Assembly (NCBI GenBank): GCA_022708385.1
Contig: JAKIYU010000025.1
Coordinates: forward strand, 1 to 15,615
DNA from: Bacteroidota bacterium
GTDB lineage: Bacteria > Bacteroidota > Bacteroidia > Bacteroidales > PXBB01
Direction: 5' to 3'
Length of the DNA: 15,615 nucleotides
The notes beneath the pieces are model-generated. The model ran no database searches, had not been told where the DNA came from, and saw only the letters and a list, made by a program, of their open reading frames with translations. Of this stretch, positions 1 through 7,308 are shown in pieces. A program made the position numbers and the translations under genes. The first letter of the stretch is position 1. Every line of letters begins with the position of its first letter.

Positions 1-1275
1 CAAAAAAATGAATTCCAGGCAAAGCTTGAAGTCTGGCTTAATTCTTATGACAGATTTGCCTATTTGAATTCTAATCAATACGCCGATAAATGCAGCACTT
101 ATGATTTTATCTGCGGACTGGGATTCAGAAGTGCGTTTATTTGTCCTGCCGAAAACGCTTTAAATGCTTTCCGGTTATTTTACAAAGCGCATTGCAGCGA
201 CTGGCTTCTAGGCTTTTTTTCTTATGATTTAAAAAATGAACTTGAAAACTTATCATCAGCCCATGATGACCTGATAAAGATGCCCTTAATTCATTTTTTC
301 CAACCGGAAATTATCATTACACTGAAAGGCAATGAATTGGAAATAGGTGTCTGTGAAAAAAATAACTTCAAAGCCGATATTGACAGTATTTATGAAAAGA
401 TTATAAACACTGAAATTAAAAGTGATTCATACACACTTCCGCTTATAAAGCTCAAAGCAAAAGAAGATAAAGAAAGTTATGTTACACGGATACACCAGAT
501 AAAAAAGCACATACAGCGTGGGGATATTTATGAGATGAATTATTGCACGGAATTTTACGGGCAATACAGTAAAGATATTAGGCTTATGCATCTTTACAAA
601 AAACTCAATTCCTTATCGCCAGCTCCCTTCTCATGCCTTTACACTTTGGGACAAAAAGCGCTTGTAAGCTCAAGCCCGGAGCGTTTTCTAAAAAAACAAG
701 GGACAAAGATGTTTTCGCAGCCCATTAAAGGCACCATTAAAAGGGGCCGTACACCCCATGAGGATGAAAAATTCAGAGAAACACTTAAAAAAAGCGAAAA
801 AGACAGGAGTGAAAATGTAATGATTGTTGACCTTGTGCGCAACGATTTGTCGCATTTTGCAAAAAAGGGTACCGTAAAGGTTGACGAGCTTTTTGGCATA
901 TACGGATTTTCGCAGGTTTACCAGATAATATCCACCATTTCCTGTGAGCTCAAGGAAGGAGCAGATGCCATCGATGCTCTCATGGGATGTTTCCCACCGG
1001 GATCTATGACAGGAGCGCCCAAAATAAGGGCCATGCAGCTTATAGAGGAAACGGAACTAACCAAAAGAGGGCTTTATTCCGGTGTTGTAGGCTATTTTAG
1101 CCCCGACGGGGATTTTGATTTTAATGTGGTGATACGGAGTATTCTTATTAACGCTGAGACTCAGTATGTATCGCTGATGGCAGGCGGCGCAATAACAGCG
1201 CAGTCGGATCCAGTGTGTGAATATGAAGAATGTCTTGTTAAAGCGCAGGCCATGATAAAAGTGCTGACAACCTAA
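1..1275 (+). CDS. pabB: Aminodeoxychorismate synthase component I (PabB), 5' end outside window
   Basis: Chorismate-binding enzyme that makes 4-amino-4-deoxychorismate for folate synthesis, normally with a PabA-type glutaminase. The frame is open from base 1. The first possible start, a TTG at 64, lies inside continuous coding sequence (the preceding codons read KLEVWLNSYDRFAY), so the true start is left of the window. Counting from that TTG, family motifs are GDIYEMN at 153-159, SSSPERFL at 202-209, PIKGT at 220-224, DRSENVMIVDLVRNDLS at 247-263, GSMTGAPKIRAM at 313-324, and the C-terminal AGGAITAQSDP plus EYEE. The lysine in PIKGT is the established mark of PabB; anthranilate synthase (TrpE) has PIAGT, so TrpE is unlikely. 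No glutaminase domain is fused at the C terminus. The gene ends 60 bases before the convergent radical SAM gene. Family assignment is secure and the PabB subtype fairly secure. Confidence 0.9.
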   Translation, partial: QKNEFQAKLEVWLNSYDRFAYLNSNQYADKCSTYDFICGLGFRSAFICPAENALNAFRLFYKAHCSDWLLGFFSYDLKNELENLSSAHDDLIKMPLIHFFQPEIIITLKGNELEIGVCEKNNFKADIDSIYEKIINTEIKSDSYTLPLIKLKAKEDKESYVTRIHQIKKHIQRGDIYEMNYCTEFYGQYSKDIRLMHLYKKLNSLSPAPFSCLYTLGQKALVSSSPERFLKKQGTKMFSQPIKGTIKRGRTPHEDEKFRETLKKSEKDRSENVMIVDLVRNDLSHFAKKGTVKVDELFGIYGFSQVYQIISTISCELKEGADAIDALMGCFPPGSMTGAPKIRAMQLIEETELTKRGLYSGVVGYFSPDGDFDFNVVIRSILINAETQYVSLMAGGAITAQSDPVCEYEECLVKAQAMIKVLTT

Positions 1276-1279
1276 AAAA

Positions 1280-1320
1280 GGATTTCGAGAGCCTCATCAT
1301 CGGGGATTTCGAGAGCCTCA
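1280..1320. repeat. Tandem duplication, 17-bp exact core, 24-bp period
   Basis: The 17-mer ggatttcgagagcctca occurs at 1280-1296 and again at 1304-1320. It lies in the short gap between the convergent pabB and radical SAM genes. The second copy supplies the left arm and loop of the hairpin at 1299-1329. The origin of the repeat is unknown. Confidence 0.8.
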
Positions 1321-1329
1321 ATCCCCGAT
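1299..1329. terminator. Hairpin between convergent genes, candidate bidirectional terminator
   Basis: Perfect 10-bp inverted repeat, atcggggatt (1299-1308) and aatccccgat (1320-1329), with an 11-base loop that can add a small GAG/CTC stem. It sits between the stop codons of pabB (+) and the radical SAM gene (-). The T-run is poor in both directions. On the minus strand a run of six T (1274-1279) lies about 20 bases beyond the stem. On the plus strand only a short T-rich tract (1336-1343) follows. The position suggests termination; the sequence is not a textbook intrinsic terminator. Confidence 0.5.
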
Positions 1330-1335
1330 AAGAGC

Positions 1336-2856
1336 TTATTTTACTGTATCCGTAGGTAGTAAATTTGCCATGATAGGGCAGTTGAGGCAGTTGTGGTCGA
1401 AGCGGCCGAACAGCTTGCGGCGCCTGACAAGCTTAAAATTGTCGCCGAAGAAAATCCGGCTCAATGTAGTGTCCTCATTCAACCAGCCCATGGCATCATT
1501 ATAATAAGCGCACGGCAGTACCTTACCCTCTTCACCAATCATTATTTCATTAAAGGGGCGCAGGCATGTGGCAGCGTTCAGAAAACTAAAATCGCTTTCT
1601 GTGCCACTGTGGCGCAGGGTTTCTGTAGGTGGTGTTACGCTTTCGGTTTGGGCATCAGCGACGATACTGTTGAATTCATCCAGGCTCACTTCAGGTATGC
1701 CTTCAGGGGTGTATTGTTCATCCGTTTCGTAAGGCTCGGGGAGGCGTACATCCATGCTGAATTTCTTTGCTGCCTCAATGATTAATGGCCGGTAATAGTT
1801 GTATCTAGCCTTGTTTGCGCTAAGCATTTCTGCATGCTCACTAAAAAATATATTGCCCACAAGATGCCTGAAATCAATAATGTTTATCCCTAGTTGTGCA
1901 CACATTTCCACAAAGGCCGGGGCTTCGTGAATATTTGAGTTCATCAGCACAAAATCCATAAACATCAAAGGTTCCTGCCTTTTGAATTGCTGTTTGAGGG
2001 CTTTAAGGGCAAGTATATGACTGATTATTTTCTTAAAATCTGCACCCACCCTGATACGCCCCACCGTGGCGCTGTTCACGCCATCGAGTGAGAAAAGCAC
2101 ATGCGTCACATCGTTTTCGATGATGCTTTTGCGCACTTTGGCATTCAGAAGCATGGCATTTGTGCAGAAAGCCGTTTCGATGTGGGGATACTTTGTGTGC
2201 AGCATCCCGAGAATATCGTGGAAGTGTTTCGACATCAGGGGTTCAAAACCGCAGGACAGCATGATATGTTTTACATAAGGGGCGATGTCGTGTAATTTCC
2301 GGTCGAGCTCATCCGCAGTAATAGCCTGTGTGGGGCGGGAATAGATAGCTTCCTCTTTATAATGACACATGATGCACTTCAGGTTACACTTATTGGTAAT
2401 ATCCATACGAATGGTAAGCCAGGGGTACTTTCTGAGCGTTGCTTCAAAGCGTTTTTCAGCCTCATCATACAGCGCATCATAAGTTGTCTTCTCATCATCA
2501 ATTTCAATCAACTGAATTTTTGAAAGCGTCAATCCCATTTCCCAACAGAGCTGTACAGAATTGCCTTTATCATCTTCAACAAGGGCTTTAAGGGAAAGTG
2601 GTTTATTCGGGTTTATTTTTGATTCTGAAGCAGTTATCGAGAAGCCTGATTGGGCGCTTGCAGGGAAGTTTTTAAAGTGTTGGGCTACATCAGGTCTGTG
2701 TAAACCGTAATCCACAACACAGCCCATGTTATTGTTTTGAACTTCAACCGACAACAGTTTCCGCGAGCACAACAGCCACCCAGCGAGTCTGTCGGTTTCA
2801 GTTACGCTATCCGACTGGGCGGGGTAGTCTATGCAGTAGAGGAAGTTTGTAATCAT
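1336..2856 (-). CDS. Radical SAM/SPASM protein with N-terminal glycan-enzyme-type domain
   Basis: A 506-residue protein. The radical SAM core carries the cluster-binding CxxxCxxC as Cys157, Cys161 and Cys164 in the context KCNLKCIMCHY. A C-terminal SPASM-like region has Cys431, Cys449, Cys490 and Cys493 (the last two as CLNC), expected to hold an auxiliary iron-sulfur cluster. Residues 1 to about 110 form a separate domain with GWLLC, YGLHRPDV and SAQSGFSI. This GW...RPDV...GF pattern resembles a beta-sandwich module I know from the ends of bacterial glycosyltransferases and methyltransferases. The gene lies 313 bases downstream of the GT2 gene on the same strand, which fits a role in surface glycan metabolism. 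The chemistry is unknown: SPASM enzymes include peptide-modifying and sugar-modifying types. No obvious precursor peptide is adjacent. The ATG at 2856 has no clear ribosome binding site, usual for Bacteroidota. Confidence 0.85.
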   Translation of the reverse strand: MITNFLYCIDYPAQSDSVTETDRLAGWLLCSRKLLSVEVQNNNMGCVVDYGLHRPDVAQHFKNFPASAQSGFSITASESKINPNKPLSLKALVEDDKGNSVQLCWEMGLTLSKIQLIEIDDEKTTYDALYDEAEKRFEATLRKYPWLTIRMDITNKCNLKCIMCHYKEEAIYSRPTQAITADELDRKLHDIAPYVKHIMLSCGFEPLMSKHFHDILGMLHTKYPHIETAFCTNAMLLNAKVRKSIIENDVTHVLFSLDGVNSATVGRIRVGADFKKIISHILALKALKQQFKRQEPLMFMDFVLMNSNIHEAPAFVEMCAQLGINIIDFRHLVGNIFFSEHAEMLSANKARYNYYRPLIIEAAKKFSMDVRLPEPYETDEQYTPEGIPEVSLDEFNSIVADAQTESVTPPTETLRHSGTESDFSFLNAATCLRPFNEIMIGEEGKVLPCAYYNDAMGWLNEDTTLSRIFFGDNFKLVRRRKLFGRFDHNCLNCPIMANLLPTDTVK

Positions 2857-3169
2857 TGAAGGATGAATATTGATGGCGTTGTTATTTAGGTTTTGTCACG
2901 GAATTTGTATTGCTTCCTTCGGCAGGTATTTTGGCTAAAACTCAGTTTGACACTCAGCACAAGTTGCAACAAATTCACGTGCCAAAACCCTAATCTTGTA
3001 TTCTTTTTGCCACGGGTTCCGCTACGCTCCACCCGTGGCTACCAATATTTTTTCCCTAACAAGAAAAAGCTCTTTCATTCCTACTTTATCTGGCTTTGAA
3101 AAGCCCTGAACTTTCAGCATGACTTTATTGTTTTAAAAAAAATTGAAGTATCTGTTTATAATCGATTTT
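2857..3169. other. Intergenic gap between GT2 and radical SAM genes
   Basis: The 313 bases hold no convincing gene. A 68-codon plus-strand frame at 2893-3099 runs through the palindrome at 3009-3039 and has no family features. A short hairpin, ggcttt/aaagcc at 3092-3105, follows the GT2 gene but lacks a T-run. I saw no good -7 box for the radical SAM gene, so it may be read from the GT2 promoter. Confidence 0.6.
3009..3039. repeat. 9-bp perfect palindrome, REP/MITE-like
   Basis: Arms gccacgggt (3009-3017) and acccgtggc (3031-3039) surround a 13-base loop. It is much more GC-rich than the flanking DNA. No T-run follows it on the minus strand, so it does not look like a terminator for the GT2 gene. 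I have the impression that very similar acccgtggc palindromes are common between genes in Bacteroidota genomes, which would make this one copy of a dispersed repeat. That needs a genome-wide count. Confidence 0.6.
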
Positions 3170-5302
3170 TTATTTCAGGCCGAAATTATGCACGCCCAAT
3201 GACAGGTTAGGATTGTAACAGGGGTCGTTTTCGACGTATTTTTTCCACTTTTTGGTAAACATATTCACCTCTTTAAGGTGTTTCTTGTACGACTCGTAAG
3301 TGCTGTGTGGGTGCCCACGCGACATGGATTCGTAGTGATACAGTTCGCAATGGGGTACATACAGGTTGTGGTGCCCGGCTTCAATCAGTTTAAGGCAGAA
3401 ATCCACATCATTGTACTCAGTGCCGAAACCTTCGTCAAATCCGCCCACCTTGTCGAAAAGGTCGGTGCGCACCATAAAACAGGCGCCGGTTACTGCCGAA
3501 TAGGTGTTCAGCATGTTCACATAGTTGAAATAGCCGGGTCCTTCGCGGTATTCGCCTACCAGTACGTGACCGGCAGCTCCGCCCAATCCGATAACAACCC
3601 CGGCGTGCTGTATGGTGTCGTTGTCGTAGAGCAACTTGGCCCCGACAGCACCGACCTCTTCCCTTTGTGCATGCTCCATCATGGCTTCCATCCAATCGGG
3701 AGTAATCACTTCGGTGTCGTTGTTGAGCAAAATAAGGTATTCCCCGCTCGCATTTTTCCGGCCCAGGTTGATAAGGCGCGAAAAGTTGAAGGGTTCTTTA
3801 TCCTGTATGCATTTGAAAGGGAACGCATTCTGTTTGGTATATTGCTTAACAAGTGTAAAGAAATCCTTTTCGTCGCTGTTATTGTCTATGAGAATGACTT
3901 CGTAATTTTTGTAAGTGGATTTCTTTTCTATGGAGCGGAGGCATCTTTTAAGCAAGTCTGCTTTATTGCGTGAGGGAATGATGATGCTGACCTTTGCATT
4001 TTTATTGTTCAAAGCAAAACGAATGCTATAGCCCCTGAAACTGTCGAGGAAATCGACTGTGGCAATAAGTCCCCTGCGGTTCATGGCTTCGGTAAGGGCC
4101 ATCTGTGCGGCACGGTAAGCGTATGGTTTCACAGCTTCGCTCAGGGCGGCGCTTTCGCTGTGAATACGCCAGTGGTAAAGCACCTCGGGGATATGAATAA
4201 CCTTGTTATATTTTTCGGTGTAACGCAGTATCAGGTCGTAGTCCTGGCTGCCTTCAAAGCCTGTGCGCCAGCCGCCTATTGACCTGAGTTTTTCGGTCTG
4301 GAAAACGGTGATGTGCCCCAGGTAATTGCGCGACATGAGGTTGTCGGGGCACCAGTCGGGCTTGAAATGGGGTTCGGAATGTATTCCCCATTCGTCTATC
4401 TTATCCTCATCTGAATACAATAAATCTGCCCCGCCGTTCATATTGATGAACTTTGCCATGTAATACAGGCAGTCCTCACGTAAAATATCATCGTGGTCCA
4501 TGAGTACGGTGTATTCTCCTGTGGCAAGCTCCAGCGCCGAATTTGACGCACGGGATATGTGCCCGTTCTCTGTCCTGTAAACCACTTTAAACCTGTTGTC
4601 TTCGGCACAGTATTTTTCAAGGGTTTCCTTTACTTCGGGGTCCGACGAATTATCGTCGGCAATGCAGAATTCCCATTTGTCGTAAATCTGGGCTTTGACC
4701 GAATCGAGCGCTTTGATGAACAAATCGATGCGGGGATTATACACAGGCATCACAATGCTGAAGAGGGGTTGCTCTTTGAAGTTGCAAATGTTTTTGCGGA
4801 ATTGTTTGGCTACATCTTTTGTAACCCTCTTGCGGAGCAGATATTGCGAGTACTGGCTGGTATTAGCCAGGTAACTTTCCATCACTTCCACAATAACTAC
4901 CTTACGCACTTCAAAGGCCAGGTATAAGGCTCTGAAAATTTTGGAGAGAAATATCCGAGTAATGCGGCCACCACGTTTAAAAACATAATTGTACATTACC
5001 GAAAAGAAATTTTTTTTCTTTCCTTTGCTGATGTTCGACCTTAACCTGCCCAGGTAGAGATAAAAGTATTTGCGGAACTTCATCAGCCGGCTGCTCTCAA
5101 GCATTGCCAGTTGTTTAATAAGCTTATCCATGCTTTTGAGGGCTGCCTCCAGTTGCTTGTTCAGCTCTTCAATTTCTTTGGTGGCACTTTTATAGCGTCT
5201 TTTCCAGTATTGTACATCCCCATTTTTTTCAGCCATTTCGGATGAAAGACCGGTTTCGTCTAGTAGCATCTTTTCTTTTTCCTTGTATCGCGTTTGTTCC
5301 AT
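3170..5302 (-). CDS. Tandem GT2-family glycosyltransferase with N-terminal coiled coil
   Basis: A 710-residue protein with two GT-A domains that transfer sugars from nucleotide-sugar donors, expected at the cytoplasmic face during glycan assembly. Residues about 28-70 are heptad-like and charged (probable coiled coil), followed by a basic helical stretch to about 175. Domain 1 (about 180-384) has FSIVMPVYNP, the DxD-type DHDD at 269-272, SDED at 297-300 and SQDYDL near 352. Domain 2 (about 437-660) has VSIIIPSRN, NNDTE at 527-531, TGACFMVR and EYNDVDF near 629-635. Both keep metal-site acidic residues, so both may be active, as in bifunctional polymerising transferases. The frame extends to a TTG at 5320, but a promoter box at 5328-5335 would place the transcription start close to that TTG, so the ATG at 5302 is preferred. 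The sugars cannot be told. Confidence 0.88.
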   Translation of the reverse strand: MEQTRYKEKEKMLLDETGLSSEMAEKNGDVQYWKRRYKSATKEIEELNKQLEAALKSMDKLIKQLAMLESSRLMKFRKYFYLYLGRLRSNISKGKKKNFFSVMYNYVFKRGGRITRIFLSKIFRALYLAFEVRKVVIVEVMESYLANTSQYSQYLLRKRVTKDVAKQFRKNICNFKEQPLFSIVMPVYNPRIDLFIKALDSVKAQIYDKWEFCIADDNSSDPEVKETLEKYCAEDNRFKVVYRTENGHISRASNSALELATGEYTVLMDHDDILREDCLYYMAKFINMNGGADLLYSDEDKIDEWGIHSEPHFKPDWCPDNLMSRNYLGHITVFQTEKLRSIGGWRTGFEGSQDYDLILRYTEKYNKVIHIPEVLYHWRIHSESAALSEAVKPYAYRAAQMALTEAMNRRGLIATVDFLDSFRGYSIRFALNNKNAKVSIIIPSRNKADLLKRCLRSIEKKSTYKNYEVILIDNNSDEKDFFTLVKQYTKQNAFPFKCIQDKEPFNFSRLINLGRKNASGEYLILLNNDTEVITPDWMEAMMEHAQREEVGAVGAKLLYDNDTIQHAGVVIGLGGAAGHVLVGEYREGPGYFNYVNMLNTYSAVTGACFMVRTDLFDKVGGFDEGFGTEYNDVDFCLKLIEAGHHNLYVPHCELYHYESMSRGHPHSTYESYKKHLKEVNMFTKKWKKYVENDPCYNPNLSLGVHNFGLK

Positions 5303-5327
5303 AAATAGGGCATGGGGCAAGTGTCTG

Positions 5328-5335
5328 CAAATTTA
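5328..5335 (-). promoter_or_regulatory. Bacteroidota -7 promoter box for GT2 gene
   Basis: The minus strand reads TAAATTTG, an exact match to TAnnTTTG. Transcription would begin near 5321, giving a leader of about 20 bases before the ATG at 5302 and placing the alternative TTG (5320) at the very start of the message. No clear TTTG -33 element sits at the usual spacing. Confidence 0.5.
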
Positions 5336-5344
5336 TAAAATTAA

Positions 5345-5426
5345 GTTAACTAAAATGAACTAAAGTGCTTAAATTATATTCGATATGTATTTTAGGCACT
5401 TTAAGTAATTTAGTTCACTTACTAAC
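5345..5426. repeat. Imperfect AT-rich inverted repeat
   Basis: taaagtgc (5361-5368) pairs exactly with gcacttta (5396-5403). An overlapping pair, tgaactaaa (5356-5364) and tttagttca (5409-5417), is also exact, and gtta/taac ends flank them (5345, 5423-5426). The two pairings share bases, so alternative folds are possible. The right arm has a 6-7-base insertion relative to the left. The element is about 10 bases upstream of the GT2 promoter box. Confidence 0.55.
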
Positions 5427-5503
5427 TTCCCTCAGCCTCAGACTTAGCATAAATATAGTTCGGTGTGTAAAGTTAGTCCTACTGGCGCATGTAGCTGGTT
5501 CTC

Positions 5504-5611
5504 TCACGAAATCCATTTCAGGTAGTTTTCGGGTGTAATGACATCAAATGGACAAGCAGGGTATGACTCTTTCCATGCGCCCGGTATTTTTACTGGCCAG
5601 CCGCTTTCCAT
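5504..5611 (-). other. Possible small protein or gene remnant, 35 codons
   Basis: An ATG at 5611 opens a 35-residue frame ending at TGA (5504-5506). It starts immediately after an in-frame TAA. The peptide is rich in Trp, Pro and Tyr and ends ACPFDVITPENYLKWIS. That composition is unlike random translation of AT-rich DNA and looks like part of a folded protein. I do not recognise the family. No promoter box was seen ahead of it. It may be a fragment of a larger gene lost between the exporter and the GT2 gene, or chance. Confidence 0.3.
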
Positions 5612-5654
5612 TTAATTTCAGATATATAAATATTTTAGAAATTGAAAATATTTT

Positions 5655-5718
5655 ATTAAATTCCTTCAGTTCATTGAAGCAATTTTAATAAATTCCTTCA
5701 TTTTAAAGAAACAATTTT
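5655..5718. repeat. 32-bp tandem duplication over the 3' end of the ABC ATPase gene
   Basis: Unit 1 (5655-5686) and unit 2 (5687-5718) agree at 26 of 32 positions, including the exact 12-mer taaattccttca (5657-5668 and 5689-5700). Read on the minus strand, unit 2 encodes the ATPase C terminus KLFL-stop. Unit 1 would encode KLLQ-stop, so the tail of the gene appears to have been duplicated. Confidence 0.65.
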
Positions 5719-6440
5719 TTATACGCTTCAGCAGCGCCTTTTGAAGAGCCATCGAAAATAACTTTACCTTCATTGAGGCAGATGCCTCTGTTGCAGATTT
5801 CTTTAACTTCGTCGGGGCTGTGCGAGATAAAGAGAAGTGTTGTACCGTTGCTGAGAATTTCGTGTATGCGGTTCATACATTTTTTCTGAAAACCGCGGTC
5901 GCCTACGGCCAGCACTTCGTCAATCATGAGCAGTTCGGGGTTTGCTGTCATCACACTGCTGAAGGCCAGGCGGGCCAGCATGCCTGTGGAGTACATCTTG
6001 GCCGGCATTTTCAGTTGTTCGTGGGTGAGCTCGGCAAAATCGCGCACCTTTTCGGTCATTTCCCTGCGGGTATCCCTGCTGTAATTACCTGTTAGCGCTA
6101 GAGCAATTTTTATATTCTCGTAACCCGATAATTCAAGTTCAATACCGGCCCCCAGTGTAAGAAGCGGCGACACCGGCACACGCACCTCTACGGTGCCTGC
6201 ATCCGGTTTCAGAATGCCGGCTATAGTGCGCAGCAGCGTACTCTTTCCAGTGCCGTTGGGACCCAGTATCCCCAGTGCATCGCCCTTCATGACTTTCAGG
6301 TTGATGTTGTGCAACACCCGGTGCTTCTGAAAGGGCGAAATAAATGACGCTTTCAGTATAAAGTCTTTCACCGAATGTGTGCCTTTCCTGTTTTGCAGGT
6401 AGCTTACCGATACATCGTTGAGTTCAATTACTGGTTTCAT
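5703..6440 (-). CDS. Polysaccharide ABC exporter, ATP-binding subunit (Wzt/KpsT/TagH type)
   Basis: A 245-residue nucleotide-binding subunit that powers export of a lipid-linked glycan or capsule precursor across the inner membrane. Visible motifs are Walker A GPNGTGKST at 60-68, the signature region YSTGMLARLAF at 150-160, Walker B ELLMIDEV at 169-176 followed by LAVGD, and the switch histidine in SHSPDE at 206-211. The signature follows the YSSGM..RLAF form of this subfamily, not LSGGQ. The length matches short Wzt/KpsT proteins; there is no C-terminal glycan-binding domain of the kind E. coli O9a Wzt carries. The gene starts four bases after the stop of the permease gene, so the two are co-transcribed. 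Its 3' end overlaps a tandem repeat. Confidence 0.92.
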   Translation of the reverse strand: MKPVIELNDVSVSYLQNRKGTHSVKDFILKASFISPFQKHRVLHNINLKVMKGDALGILGPNGTGKSTLLRTIAGILKPDAGTVEVRVPVSPLLTLGAGIELELSGYENIKIALALTGNYSRDTRREMTEKVRDFAELTHEQLKMPAKMYSTGMLARLAFSSVMTANPELLMIDEVLAVGDRGFQKKCMNRIHEILSNGTTLLFISHSPDEVKEICNRGICLNEGKVIFDGSSKGAAEAYKKLFL

Positions 6441-6444
6441 GCCA

Positions 6445-7200
6445 TTATAAATTTGAAATCAGTCCGTTTCTTGTTTTGCGGTATATCAGCAGCGCTAGCA
6501 CAGATGCCACAGCTGTTATCAGCAGGCAGCGACCCACGTAATGCGCCGAGGGTGCCTGACCCAGGTACAGCACATCGCGTACAATTTCAAGGAAATGATA
6601 TAAAGGGTTGTATTTAACAATGAATTTGTATTGCTCGGGCACTATCTGGTACGAATAGGCAATGGGCGACAGGTAAAAAAGTGCAGGATTAATAGTGTTC
6701 CACAATATGCCCACATCGCGCAAAAACACATTAATAGCACCCAGTATGATGCCCAGTGAAAAAATGAATACCGAAAATAAAACGATAACAGGGATGAGAT
6801 ACAACAGATGTAACCCGAATTTCATACCCAGAAAATACATCAGAATCATAAACGGTATCAGCCCCAGCAGAAAACTGACCAGTTCACTGCCCAGATCAGT
6901 AAGGGCATAAATGCTTTTAGAAATGTTGAAAGACTTTATGAGGTGGGCGTTTTTAATAAATACAATGCTCAGTTGCGACGTGGCATTGGAAAAATACACC
7001 CAAAAAATCATCCCGCTAAGTACATATAAAGGGTAGTTTTCTATTGACGGGAAAGCTGTCGAAAAAATTGCCCAGAATATAAGCAGGTACATAAAAGGAT
7101 GCAAGAGGCTCCAGAAAAAGCCCAGTACAGAATGTTTGTACTTGAGCTGCATGTTTTTGTAAATCAGAAAAAAGATAATATATCGGCGCCTACCCTGCAT
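6445..7200 (-). CDS. Polysaccharide ABC exporter, permease subunit (Wzm/KpsM/TagG type)
   Basis: A 251-residue ABC-2 membrane subunit, partner of the ATPase encoded four bases downstream. The N terminus has the family pattern of a short cytoplasmic helix followed by LKYKHSVLGFFWSLLHPFMY (residues 19-38). About six hydrophobic segments follow, and the NPLYHFLEIVRDVLY stretch before the last helix is also typical. A longer frame opens with TTG at 7218, but the ATG at 7200 gives the usual N-terminal length and is preferred. The region upstream has only near matches to a -7 box (TTAATTTG on the minus strand, 7216-7223, one mismatch). The transported glycan is not known. Confidence 0.9.
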   Translation of the reverse strand: MQGRRRYIIFFLIYKNMQLKYKHSVLGFFWSLLHPFMYLLIFWAIFSTAFPSIENYPLYVLSGMIFWVYFSNATSQLSIVFIKNAHLIKSFNISKSIYALTDLGSELVSFLLGLIPFMILMYFLGMKFGLHLLYLIPVIVLFSVFIFSLGIILGAINVFLRDVGILWNTINPALFYLSPIAYSYQIVPEQYKFIVKYNPLYHFLEIVRDVLYLGQAPSAHYVGRCLLITAVASVLALLIYRKTRNGLISNL

Positions 7201-7308
7201 GGGAATATTTTTGAGCAAATTAACACAAATTTTATCAATTTTTTAAGCTTGTATATTATTTACTGCTTTGTTATGTGAACCACCATTCATATAAAGCCTT
7301 CAGGTTAT

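Larger units (their letters stand above)
5303..5702. other. Intergenic gap between ABC ATPase and GT2 genes
   Basis: About 400 AT-rich bases on the upstream side of the GT2 gene. They contain, in order, the GT2 promoter box (5328-5335), an imperfect inverted repeat (5345-5426), a 35-codon minus-strand frame that may be a gene remnant (5504-5611), and a 32-bp tandem repeat that runs into the end of the ABC ATPase gene (5655-5718). The mixture suggests past rearrangement between the exporter and the GT2 gene. Confidence 0.6.

Noticed and set aside
64..66. TTG as start of the pabB gene
   Set aside because: The frame is open to base 1 and the residues before the TTG continue a plausible PabB N terminus.
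1336..2856. RiPP maturase with adjacent precursor peptide
   Set aside because: The SPASM architecture allows it, but no short conserved or repetitive precursor frame lies next to the gene, and the N-terminal domain does not look like a RiPP recognition element.
3009..3039. Intrinsic terminator of the GT2 gene
   Set aside because: In the direction of GT2 transcription the stem is followed by A-rich, not T-rich, sequence.
2893..3099. 68-codon plus-strand frame in the GT2/radical SAM gap
   Set aside because: It runs through the palindrome, has low-complexity content and resembles no family.
3278..3973. 231-codon plus-strand frame opposite the GT2 gene
   Set aside because: It is the antisense shadow of a well-supported GT2 domain and shows no domain motif of its own.
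5461..5500. Sigma-54 (-24/-12) promoter, tggcgcatgtagctgg
   Set aside because: GG and GC elements are eight bases apart, not the required ten, and the rest of the consensus is missing. I could not do a full search by eye.
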